Assembly: GCA_033764725.1 (NCBI GenBank)
Contig: JANRIR010000067.1
Coordinates: 62,001-126,000 of the forward strand
Length of the DNA: 64,000 nt
Reading direction: 5' to 3'
Source of the DNA: RI-43 sp033764725
GTDB taxonomy: Bacteria; Pseudomonadota; Alphaproteobacteria; Caulobacterales; Aquidulcibacteraceae
Shown: one piece after another, positions 27,211-33,955 of the stretch
Numbering within the stretch: position 1 is the stretch's first letter
How the letters are laid out: every line of letters starts with the position of its first letter
Made by a program: the position numbers and the translations under genes
Notes under the pieces: model-generated
The model's input: only the letters and a program-made list of their open reading frames with translations
Database searches by the model: none
What the model was told of the DNA's origin: nothing

Positions 27211-28403
27211 GCCGCCTGCGCGCGCGGATCGGCGTTGATCTTCGCCAGATACTCAAGATCGGCGCGCGTGGTGCGATAGAGGTTCGTATTGGAGATCGCG
27301 CGCATGGACGGCCCATGGCCGTTGCGCGGCAATGTGTAATAGTTCGGCGAAATGAGAACCTCTTTCTCGGTCATCGACACGCGGCTATAGACGATGCCTT
27401 GGTTCACCTTGACGATCTTGAGTTGGCCGAGCTTCTCGCCGGGCTCCATCATCTCACGCATCTTGGGCGCCGCGCGCTCGGCCTCTTCCTGGATGCGCCG
27501 CCAGATCGCGGCGGAGCGGCGGATCTCGTCCTGCACCTTGGTGACGGAGAATTCGTTGATGTCGATGGCGAGACGTTCCAACAGCGGATCGCCGGTCTGG
27601 ATCAGCATGTAAGGCAGCGCCGGATTGTCCTCCGACATCATGAAGACCGTGAAATCGACGCCGGTCATCAATTTGTTCAGCACGAGTTGCGGGAAATTGA
27701 TCTTCCGGTTTTCGCCGCGCACCGTGTAGTCCCAGGGATTGATGTCGGTGTGCGAAAAATCCAGCATGGAGGTGCCGGCGATCCAGATGAACTCCTCCGC
27801 CTTGCCGAACAGTTTCGAATACTCGGTATAGGGAATGCCGGAAAAGCGCTCATAGACCGAGACGCTCTGATTGTGCTCGCCGAAGGCGTCGATGCGGCCG
27901 TCGAACGGCCCCATATAGGTGTTGGCGCTTTTGTTCGGGTTGAACAGCGTGCCTGAGATCGCTTTGGCCAGCTCCTTCACCGCGCTCGCATCTCCTGGGC
28001 GGCGATACTGCGCCACGCGGCGATGCGCGATGTCGAACGGCAGAGGCTCGCCGCTTTGCACGCCGAGAACGGATTGGCTCTTGCGCGCCAGAAGAACCGT
28101 CGGCCGGCCGGTGCAATCGGCGATGCCGAGTTCGTACAGCACGTTGGGCCGCTGGAAGGTCAACAGCACGATGATCAGGTCGCTGTCGCGCAGGCCCTTC
28201 AGAACCTGGCGCATGATGTCGTCGTCGTGCGTGTCGAAATGGTCGCCGCGGATCGGCTCCGCGAACTGCACATCCGGCCGTTCGCTTTCGATCGTGCGGA
28301 GGGCGGGCTTGATCAGATTGTCGAACACGTCGTCGGCGTGCAGCCGGACTTTCGAGCCCGCCGCGCCGATCGGGCTGACCACAAACACACGGCGTTTCGG
28401 CAT
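27207..28403 (-). CDS. TIR-like / nucleoside deoxyribosyltransferase-like protein with a C-terminal sensor-like domain
   Basis: A 398-residue cytoplasmic protein. Residues 1 to about 135 resemble the TIR-like 'VIMPFG' fold shared by nucleoside 2-deoxyribosyltransferases and some TIR proteins: VFVVSPIG, FDNLIKPAL, DLIIVLLTFQRPNVLYELGIADC, with Glu91 at the usual catalytic Glu position. Residues about 170-398 form a second domain containing IWIAGTSMLDFSHTDINPWD and VLNKLMTGVDFTVFMM, faintly like phospholipase D-type domains but without an HKD motif. It could be an NAD-cleaving or signalling effector; this is inference. It is transcribed away from a region with CtrA-type boxes. Confidence 0.6.
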   Translation of the reverse strand: MPKRRVFVVSPIGAAGSKVRLHADDVFDNLIKPALRTIESERPDVQFAEPIRGDHFDTHDDDIMRQVLKGLRDSDLIIVLLTFQRPNVLYELGIADCTGRPTVLLARKSQSVLGVQSGEPLPFDIAHRRVAQYRRPGDASAVKELAKAISGTLFNPNKSANTYMGPFDGRIDAFGEHNQSVSVYERFSGIPYTEYSKLFGKAEEFIWIAGTSMLDFSHTDINPWDYTVRGENRKINFPQLVLNKLMTGVDFTVFMMSEDNPALPYMLIQTGDPLLERLAIDINEFSVTKVQDEIRRSAAIWRRIQEEAERAAPKMREMMEPGEKLGQLKIVKVNQGIVYSRVSMTEKEVLISPNYYTLPRNGHGPSMRAISNTNLYRTTRADLEYLAKINADPRAQAA

Positions 28404-28421
28404 TCTGCCCCTCCGTTGGCG

Positions 28422-28435
28422 TTAACCATAATTAA
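28422..28435. promoter_or_regulatory. Candidate CtrA-type box (TTAACCAT...TTAA)
   Basis: TTAACCATAATTAA contains the alphaproteobacterial CtrA 8-mer TTAACCAT and a second TTAA half after 6 bp (the classical spacing is 7). It sits 19 bp upstream of the TIR-like gene's start on the minus strand. Confidence 0.5.
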
Positions 28436-28472
28436 CAGCCTTGGCCGCTGCAACCGCTCCGTGCGGCGCGCG

Positions 28473-28488
28473 TTAACCATTCGCTAAC
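28473..28488. promoter_or_regulatory. Candidate CtrA-type box (TTAA-N7-CTAAC)
   Basis: TTAACCATTCGCTAAC carries TTAACCAT and a CTAAC half with the exact 7-bp spacing of CtrA sites. It is the second such site in the 152-bp divergent region between the TIR-like gene and the 63-residue gene. Confidence 0.55.
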
Positions 28489-28555
28489 CAGACTCTCCCG
28501 ACGCCGAAGCGTAGGGTGCGACGGCCTGGACGCCGCTCCCAGCGGAGGCGCGGCG

Positions 28556-28747
28556 ATGACGGCGGAGATTATTGATTTGGCGAAGAAAAAGCGCGAGCGC
28601 GCGTCGCGCCCCGATGGCGCAGGCCGGCCGCAATCCGCCCCCGAGGAACTGGTCGTGATGCCCGGCGTCGATTTCGAGATGCTGCGCGACGTCCTGGAAG
28701 ACCACCGCGCCAAGAAGGCGGCCAAGCGCGGCGGCGACGACGCCTAG
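28556..28747 (+). CDS. Small hypothetical protein (63 aa)
   Basis: A 63-residue basic/acidic mixed protein beginning MTAEIIDLAKKKRERASR. It has a central Pro-rich linker and a C-terminal helix (FEMLRDVLEDHRAKKAAKRG). There is no signal peptide or known motif. The site GCGGAGGCGCGG precedes the ATG. It shares the divergent region with the TIR-like gene and its two CtrA-type boxes, so cell-cycle control is possible. Function unknown. Confidence 0.6.
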   Translation: MTAEIIDLAKKKRERASRPDGAGRPQSAPEELVVMPGVDFEMLRDVLEDHRAKKAAKRGGDDA

Positions 28748-28770
28748 TCGCCGCCCGCGCCGGGTTTCGC

Positions 28771-29598
28771 TTATTCGCCGCTCAGCGCCTCGGCGATGCG
28801 CATGGCGTCCTCCAGGGCCTGGGCCTGAGGATGGCGCGCTGCGAGCGGGGCCTGGGCGCGGATGGCGTCGGGTACGCGCGGGTCGCGCTGCACGACGCCG
28901 GCGAGCCGCGGCCGCAGGCCCAAATGCTGTTCGCACGCGGCGGCGAGCTGATCGAACGTCTTACGGCCGCGCAGACGTGTCTCGGCCAGATTGATCACGA
29001 TCCAGGGCGCGGCGAGCGCCCCGCCATTAAGCTTCATCAGCTTGATGAGCGCATAGGCGTCCATCATCGCGGGCGGTTCTTCATTTGTGACGATGACGAG
29101 CTTGTCCGCCCCGCGGCAGAAACGCTGGACGGTGGGATCGATGCCCGCCGAAATGTCCATGATGACGCGATCATAGTGCGGGGCCAGGCGGCGCACGCCG
29201 TCGCTGATGCGGGCGGCGTCTTCGGTCTTGGCGCCCGCGAGCGCGCCCGACCCGGAATGGCCCGCGATCAGGTCGAAGCCGCCGTCGCGTCCCGGCCCGC
29301 CGAGCGCAGGCGTCACCGCCGCCTCGAGATCGACCCAGCCCTTAAGCACGGAATTCAGATCCGCCTGCGGGCGGATATTGAGCTGCACATCGACATTGGC
29401 GAGGCCGAGATCGCAATCGACCAGCAGCGTCTTCTTGTTTTGCCGGCCCCAGATCGTCGACAGCGTTACCGAGAGCCAGGTCTTGCCGACGCCGCCCTTG
29501 CCCGAGGCGACGGCGATGATCGGCGCAGGCGCTGCGCGCGCACGGCGCACTGGCGCCGGCGCAGTCGTGGCGGGCCGGGGGAGGGGCGGCGCGTTCAT
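28771..29598 (-). CDS. MinD/ParA-family ATPase, FlhG (FleN)-like
   Basis: A 275-residue P-loop ATPase of the MinD/FlhG group, which counts or places flagella by acting on FlhF or the flagellar C-ring. The deviant Walker A is ASGKGGVGKT (residues 31-40), switch II lies around VIMDISAGID, and VDCDLGLANVDVQL is typical of FlhG/FleN. The N-terminal 26 residues are Pro/Ala-rich rather than the usual short FlhF-activating helix. Its position next to sciP and the hook genes supports a flagellar role. A MinD cell-division role is less likely. Confidence 0.82.
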   Translation of the reverse strand: MNAPPLPRPATTAPAPVRRARAAPAPIIAVASGKGGVGKTWLSVTLSTIWGRQNKKTLLVDCDLGLANVDVQLNIRPQADLNSVLKGWVDLEAAVTPALGGPGRDGGFDLIAGHSGSGALAGAKTEDAARISDGVRRLAPHYDRVIMDISAGIDPTVQRFCRGADKLVIVTNEEPPAMMDAYALIKLMKLNGGALAAPWIVINLAETRLRGRKTFDQLAAACEQHLGLRPRLAGVVQRDPRVPDAIRAQAPLAARHPQAQALEDAMRIAEALSGE

Positions 29599-29647
29599 CG
29601 CAACCCACTACACCACGCCAAACTTGCTCGAGCGTTAGCGACGCGCC

Positions 29648-29669
29648 GCGGAAAATTTAACTTTTCCGC
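29648..29669. repeat. Perfect 8-bp inverted repeat between sciP and the FlhG-like gene
   Basis: GCGGAAAA (29648-29655) and TTTTCCGC (29662-29669) pair around a 6-nt loop TTTAAC. It lies in the 91-bp gap between sciP and the FlhG-like ATPase, both on the minus strand. It may be a weak intercistronic terminator/attenuator or an operator; the sequence does not decide. Confidence 0.5.
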
Positions 29670-29689
29670 AACAATGCGGCGAGCCAGCC

Positions 29690-29971
29690 TTAGACGGGGG
29701 CCCCGCGATAATGCTGGATGCGCGTCGTGCGCAGGCCGGGCAGGCCGTGCTTCTCGATCGCGGCGCGCCAGGAGTCGAACTCCTCGAGCGTCAGCGAATA
29801 GCGCTCGCACGCCTCTTCGATCGTCAGCAATCCGCCGCGAACGGCGGCGACGACTTCGGCCTTGCGGCGGATGACCCAACGCGTGGTGTTCGGAGGCGGC
29901 AAATCCTCAAGCGTGAGCGGATTGCCGTCCGGACCCATCACCATCCCTTCGTAGCGGCGTTGCTTTTGCAT
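29690..29971 (-). CDS. sciP: CtrA inhibitor SciP (DUF1153 family)
   Basis: A 93-residue winged-helix-type regulator matching SciP of Caulobacter, which binds CtrA and DNA and blocks CtrA-activated transcription in G1. Diagnostic stretches are GPDGNPLTLEDLPPPNTTRW, VIRRKAEVVAAVRGGLLT, EEACERYSLTLEEF and HGLPGLRTTRIQHY. It is close in sequence to the Caulobacter protein as I recall it. It sits between the flagellar hook unit and the FlhG-like gene. Its presence implies a CtrA-governed cell cycle. Confidence 0.94.
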   Translation of the reverse strand: MQKQRRYEGMVMGPDGNPLTLEDLPPPNTTRWVIRRKAEVVAAVRGGLLTIEEACERYSLTLEEFDSWRAAIEKHGLPGLRTTRIQHYRGAPV

Positions 29972-30117
29972 GGCGCCTTATCTCCTCAATCTCCGCCGTT
30001 ATACACGGAGGGATTGAAGAAACGGCTAAAAGCTGTGCTTATCGCGCGTTAAGGGCTTGTTTCGAAACGATACAAGCAATTCCTTACGGATTTATTTCCG
30101 TGCGCAGCTAAGCATCA

Positions 30118-31425
30118 TCAGCGCTTGATGCGCAGCAATTCCTCCAGCATCTCGTCGGCGGTGGTGATGATTTTCGAGGATGCGGAATAGGCGCGCTGCG
30201 TCGTGATCAGGCTGGTGAACTCGGCCGCAAGATCGACATTGGAGGATTCCAGAACGCCCGATGCGATGCGCCCCGCGCCGCCCGAATTGGAGGCGTTGAT
30301 GTTATAAAGGCCGCTTTCCAGCGTGGTTCGGAACGAGCCGCCGGTGTCGGGCTGCAGGCCGTTGGGATTCAGGAAGGTCGCCACCGGGATCTGATAGAGC
30401 GGGCGTGCGCGGCCATTGGAGAATTGGGCGGTCAGAAAGCCGTCGCCCTCCATGATGAGGCCGATCAAGTCTCCCGGCGGCACGCCGTCGGCGGTCACGC
30501 TGGTGACGCCGAAATTGTTGGCGAATTGTTTCAAGCCGGTGCGGAGATCGATCTCGAGGGGCTGCGCGGCGGCCCCGGTCGAGGTCGCCCACGGAATGTT
30601 GAACTGCCCATCGACGCTGCCTACGATGTTCTGCACCGTGCCGTCGGTTTGAAACGTCACCGTCCCGGATGACAGCAGGCCCCCATTGGCAGCGCCGCCA
30701 GTGATGTTCGTGTTCGGTCGGGCATAGACCTCGACCTGCCAATTGTTCGGCCCGGTCTTCAAGAAGCCCAGAGCGATGGTGCGCGGGGCGCCGAGGCTGT
30801 CGAACACTTCCAGCGAGGTTTCGAAGTGCGGCGTGATCGCGCCGGTGGCCATGTTGCCGACAGCGTAGGCCGTGGTGTGCGTGTCCCAGCCGGAATTGAG
30901 GTTGGCGTTCAAGGTGACGTTGGCGGTCGGCTCGGCGAGGCCGCCGACGCCGGCTGTGTTCACCGGTTCGATGGCCGAAAGGCTCGTCGGGCTCGAGGTG
31001 ACGCTGCCGTCGGCCCGCACCGGCCAGCCCTGCAGGTAAAGTCCCTGCGCGTTCACCAGAAAGCCGTTGGCGTCGACCGTGAAGCTTCCCGCGCGGGTGA
31101 ACAAAACGTTTCCGCCGTTCGACAATTGCTGCGGCGTCGGTGAGACGATGAAGAAGCCGTCGCCCGAAACCGCGAGGTCGGTGGAGGAGCGCGATTGCTC
31201 CAGCGAGCCTTGCAGCGAGATCTGCGTGCGCACGCCTGGCAGCACGCCGCCCGCATTGTACGTCGTCTGCGAATTCTGCGCGTTGACCAGCGCGCTGAAA
31301 TCCACGGTCGATCGCTTGTAGCCGACTGTGTTGACGTTGGCGATGTTGTCGGAAATCACCGCAAGCGCGCTCGAATTGGCCGTAAGGCCGGAAACGCCCG
31401 CACGAAGGGCCGTATAGATGCTCAT
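30118..31425 (-). CDS. flgE: Flagellar hook protein FlgE
   Basis: A 435-residue flagellar hook subunit. The N-terminal rod/hook motif SGLTANSSALAVISDNIANVNTVGYKRS and the C-terminal SNVDLAAEFTSLITTQRAYSASSKIITTADEMLEELL helices that polymerise in the hook are present. The middle has the FlgE D1/D2 pattern (SGDGFFIV, FTRAGSFTVDANGFLVN, SLEVFDSLGAPRTI). It is the last gene of the minus-strand fliK-flgD-flgE unit. The 102-bp gap before it holds a small hairpin at 31493-31513 with no T-run. Confidence 0.95.
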   Translation of the reverse strand: MSIYTALRAGVSGLTANSSALAVISDNIANVNTVGYKRSTVDFSALVNAQNSQTTYNAGGVLPGVRTQISLQGSLEQSRSSTDLAVSGDGFFIVSPTPQQLSNGGNVLFTRAGSFTVDANGFLVNAQGLYLQGWPVRADGSVTSSPTSLSAIEPVNTAGVGGLAEPTANVTLNANLNSGWDTHTTAYAVGNMATGAITPHFETSLEVFDSLGAPRTIALGFLKTGPNNWQVEVYARPNTNITGGAANGGLLSSGTVTFQTDGTVQNIVGSVDGQFNIPWATSTGAAAQPLEIDLRTGLKQFANNFGVTSVTADGVPPGDLIGLIMEGDGFLTAQFSNGRARPLYQIPVATFLNPNGLQPDTGGSFRTTLESGLYNINASNSGGAGRIASGVLESSNVDLAAEFTSLITTQRAYSASSKIITTADEMLEELLRIKR

Positions 31426-31527
31426 TCTCGTCGCTCCTCAATCGCAGCGTCGTTGCGTCGAATGTGTTGGTCAGGAGCGCTTCTGCGCGAGGGCGCCGGC
31501 GTTTTGCCGGCGTGCAAGGTGTTCGCT

Positions 31528-32187
31528 TCAGTCGTCCAGGATCGCGCGGATCGCGCTCAACGGGCGGGCGCCGGCCGCGGTGACGATCTGCGGATCGTTG
31601 GCGGCTAGGTCCACGCCGGTGATGCGCTCGCGCACTTGAACCGTCGCGGCGATCGCTTCGCCGGCGTCGTTCTCGGCGGTCACCACGAGCGTGTAGGCGC
31701 CGTCCGGCTGGGCGATGCCCAATTGATTGTCGCCGTTCCACGAAAACGTCCGCTCGCCCGAACCGGCGGGGGCTTCCGCCTCGTAGACCGTGCGATTGTC
31801 GGCGTCGCGCACCTCGATGCGGACGCTGTCGGCGTATTCCGGCAAGGTGTAGGACCATTGCGCGCCGGCGTCCGTCAGCGCGGCGCTGTTGGAGGCGATG
31901 ATCGCGGTGCGGCCAAGATAGCCAAGGGCCGATCCGGCCGCGGCGGCGTGGCTCTGGGAAATCAGCGATTCGAGCTGGTCGTTGGTCTGGATCTGCTGCT
32001 CGACCTGGCTGTACTGCACCAATTGTTGCGTGAATTCGGTGGAATCCATTGGCGACAGCGGATCCTGGTTTTTGAGCTGCGCCGTCAGCAGAACCAGGAA
32101 GGTTTCGTAGTTCGACGTCAAGGTCGCGCGCGCGGCCTGGCCTGCGCCTTGCGCTGCGCTGGATGCATCGAGAGCGGAAATGGTCAT
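31528..32187 (-). CDS. flgD: Flagellar hook capping protein FlgD
   Basis: A 219-residue hook-cap scaffold needed for FlgE assembly. The N-terminal conserved block is NYETFLVLLTAQLKNQDPLSPMDSTEFTQQLVQYSQVEQQIQTN (about residues 26-70). The C-terminal part holds the FLG_ig/Tudor domains (EVRDADNRTVYEAEAPAGSGERTFSWNGDNQLG). It follows fliK with a 12-bp gap and precedes flgE, the same order as the Caulobacter hook operon. Confidence 0.95.
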   Translation of the reverse strand: MTISALDASSAAQGAGQAARATLTSNYETFLVLLTAQLKNQDPLSPMDSTEFTQQLVQYSQVEQQIQTNDQLESLISQSHAAAAGSALGYLGRTAIIASNSAALTDAGAQWSYTLPEYADSVRIEVRDADNRTVYEAEAPAGSGERTFSWNGDNQLGIAQPDGAYTLVVTAENDAGEAIAATVQVRERITGVDLAANDPQIVTAAGARPLSAIRAILDD

Positions 32188-32199
32188 GGCGGCGGCCCC

Positions 32200-33585
32200 T
32201 TAAGCGATCACGTCGAGCCGCGCGCCGTGCCAGCGTTCGAGCCGTGCGGTGCGGGGCAGGGCGTCGTCGCCGTGCGATGTGGATGCGGCATGCGCAGGCG
32301 CGCGGGATCGTTCACGTTCCCCGAACGTATTGGCGCCGCCTTGATCGGCCAGCGAGAAACTCAGGCCGTCTTCCGACAGATTGAGGCCGGCGGCCTGCAG
32401 CGCGTCGGCGATCTCGCGTGCGGCGCGCGCCAGATGCGTCAGCGCGGCCGCATCGTCGGCGGCGATCGCTGCGGTGACGCTGTGGTCGCGTTGCACATCG
32501 ATGCGCACTTGGATCTTGCCAAGCTCTGGCGGGTCGAGACGCACTTCGAAGCGCGTGCTCTGGCCGTTGAATTTGCGCACGATGGCTTGCGCAACTTGTT
32601 GCGCCGGCGCGGGCGCGCGTGCGTCCGACGCTGCGGCGGTCGATGCGCCGCCTTGCGTGCGTGCGCTTTCCGCCGAGCCTGCGGGCGCGGCTGCTGCAGT
32701 TTGCGCGCTCGCGGCGCTGCCGGTCGCATCGCCGATCGGCTGCAGCGGCGCTGCGGCTGCGCGCGCTGGAGCGTTTGGCGCGGTCTGCGGCGGCGCCGTC
32801 CCAGGCTCGGCGCCGTCCGCTTTGCCGCCCATTGATTTCACCTTCTGCGGCAAGGCCTTTTGGGCTTTCGCCGCCGTGAGCGGGATGGCGTCGCTCTCGT
32901 CGGCCGATTGCCGCGCCGTCGTTTGCGCAGCGGCGCGCGGCGTCGCCGCTGGCGTCGCCTGCACTGCAAGACGCGCCAAAAGATCCGCTTCGGATGCGAG
33001 CGCGGGCGCCATGGCGGAGGCGGCCGGCGCATCCTGCAGCGGCGCCTGTGCGGGGAGCGCTGCGGTCTGCGTCGCCGCGGCTGCTGCAGCGATCGTCGGC
33101 GCGGCGTCGCCGGTTGCGGGGGGCGCCGCGGGCGCGGCGTCTTTTGCGCCGATTGGCGTCGCAGGTTTCGCCGCAGCCTCCAGCTCCTGAGACGCCGGCG
33201 CGCGATCGGTCGGCGCCGACGCCAATAGCGGCGCAGGCGCAGCGCTCGCGGTCTGCGGCGCAAGCGTTGGCGCGACGATGGCGGCGCTCTGGTCCTGCGC
33301 CGGCTCAAGCGACGCGGCGACGGACTCGCTCATGGGCCGGACGCCGGGCTGCGCAGCGGCGGCCGTCTCTGGTTGCGTCGCGATCTCGTTTGGCGACGCC
33401 GCGGCGGTCGTTGCAACCGGCGCCGCTTCGATCGGCTTGCGGCGCAAGCGTGAACGGTGCGCGCGCTCGACCATCGCATCGAACGTCTCGTCCTGCTCGC
33501 CGGCGGGGTCGGCGCGCGCATCGTCCGCCGGCGGCGTTGGTGCGCGCACGGGCGCTTCAAACGGAACGAACGTCACACCATCCAT
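32200..33585 (-). CDS. fliK: Flagellar hook-length control protein FliK
   Basis: A 461-residue molecular ruler that sets hook length and switches export specificity. The first 330 residues are low-complexity, Ala/Pro/Thr/Gln-rich and expected to be unfolded, as in other FliK proteins. The C-terminal domain is recognisable by FEVRLDPPELGKIQVRIDVQRDHSVTAAI (about residues 355-385), followed by the typical ALQAAGLNLSEDGLSFSL. The start at 33585 follows GGGGATAA. It is first in the operon, 28-40 bp from a sigma-54 promoter. Confidence 0.93.
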   Translation of the reverse strand: MDGVTFVPFEAPVRAPTPPADDARADPAGEQDETFDAMVERAHRSRLRRKPIEAAPVATTAAASPNEIATQPETAAAAQPGVRPMSESVAASLEPAQDQSAAIVAPTLAPQTASAAPAPLLASAPTDRAPASQELEAAAKPATPIGAKDAAPAAPPATGDAAPTIAAAAAATQTAALPAQAPLQDAPAASAMAPALASEADLLARLAVQATPAATPRAAAQTTARQSADESDAIPLTAAKAQKALPQKVKSMGGKADGAEPGTAPPQTAPNAPARAAAAPLQPIGDATGSAASAQTAAAAPAGSAESARTQGGASTAAASDARAPAPAQQVAQAIVRKFNGQSTRFEVRLDPPELGKIQVRIDVQRDHSVTAAIAADDAAALTHLARAAREIADALQAAGLNLSEDGLSFSLADQGGANTFGERERSRAPAHAASTSHGDDALPRTARLERWHGARLDVIA

Positions 33586-33623
33586 CGATTATCCCCGCGG
33601 CGCTGCGCAGCGCATCCTGTTCA

Positions 33624-33638
33624 GCAAGCGTCGGGCCA
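33624..33638 (-). promoter_or_regulatory. Sigma-54 promoter for fliK-flgD-flgE
   Basis: On the minus strand the sequence reads TGGCCCGACGCTTGC. It matches TGGCACG-N4-TTGC at all but one position and keeps the invariant GG and GC 10 bp apart. The predicted start of transcription is near 33612, just upstream of fliK at 33585. Confidence 0.8.
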
Positions 33639-33711
33639 CGCGGCGCGAAAAAGATTTCCGAATGAATTCAGATGCCGCCTCGGCACGCGCGCTGTGTCTT
33701 GTGGTCGAACT

Positions 33712-33730
33712 CGGAAATTTTCGCCGGGCG
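33712..33730. promoter_or_regulatory. Repeated AT-centred motif, copy A (candidate FlbD/ftr enhancer)
   Basis: CGGAAATTTTCGCCGGGCG shares 17 of 19 bases with copy B at 33906-33924. It lies about 75 bp upstream of the fliK promoter and 30 bp upstream of the flgK promoter, in the range of an activator site for sigma-54. Assignment to FlbD rests on the Caulobacter flaN/flbG precedent. Apart from these sites and the two promoters, the 370-bp fliK-flgK gap holds no gene. Confidence 0.5.
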
Positions 33731-33759
33731 TTGGCGGCAGCTTCTGCCGATCGCGCGCG

Positions 33760-33774
33760 TGGCGCGATGCTTGC
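33760..33774 (+). promoter_or_regulatory. Sigma-54 promoter for flgK-flgL
   Basis: TGGCGCGATGCTTGC matches TGGCACG-N4-TTGC with one change and has GG and GC 10 bp apart. Transcription would start near 33786, giving a leader of about 170 nt before flgK. It diverges from the fliK promoter 122 bp away. Confidence 0.8.
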
Positions 33775-33905
33775 GAGAAGGCCATACACGCCACGCACGC
33801 GCGCCGGTACGCCGCGCGCCGCCGAGAGGTCGAAAAGGCATGTCGCATAAGGGATTTCTGCGCGCCGATGACGCCGACCGCGCCGCAAATGCGCGGATGG
33901 TCGCT

Positions 33906-33945
33906 CGGCAAATTTCGCCGGGCGGCCGGCAAATTGCGCCGCGGG
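33906..33945. promoter_or_regulatory. Two copies (B, C) of the repeated motif downstream of the flgK promoter
   Basis: Copy B is CGGCAAATTTCGCCGGGCG (33906-33924) and copy C is CGGCAAATTGCGCCGCGGG (33927-33945). They start 21 bp apart, two helical turns, in the untranslated leader of flgK. They are candidate ftr-type enhancers placed downstream of the promoter, as described for flaN/flbG in Caulobacter. Confidence 0.5.
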
Positions 33946-33955
33946 CGCGCGCGTC

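Noticed and set aside
30045..30065. TTAACGCGCGATAAG (minus strand) upstream of sciP considered as a CtrA box
   Set aside because: Only one TTAA half is good; the second half (TAAG) differs at two positions and lacks the CCAT extension.
31493..31513. Hairpin in the flgD-flgE gap considered as a terminator
   Set aside because: The stem is only 7-8 bp and no T-run follows on the minus strand, and flgE is expected to be co-transcribed with flgD.
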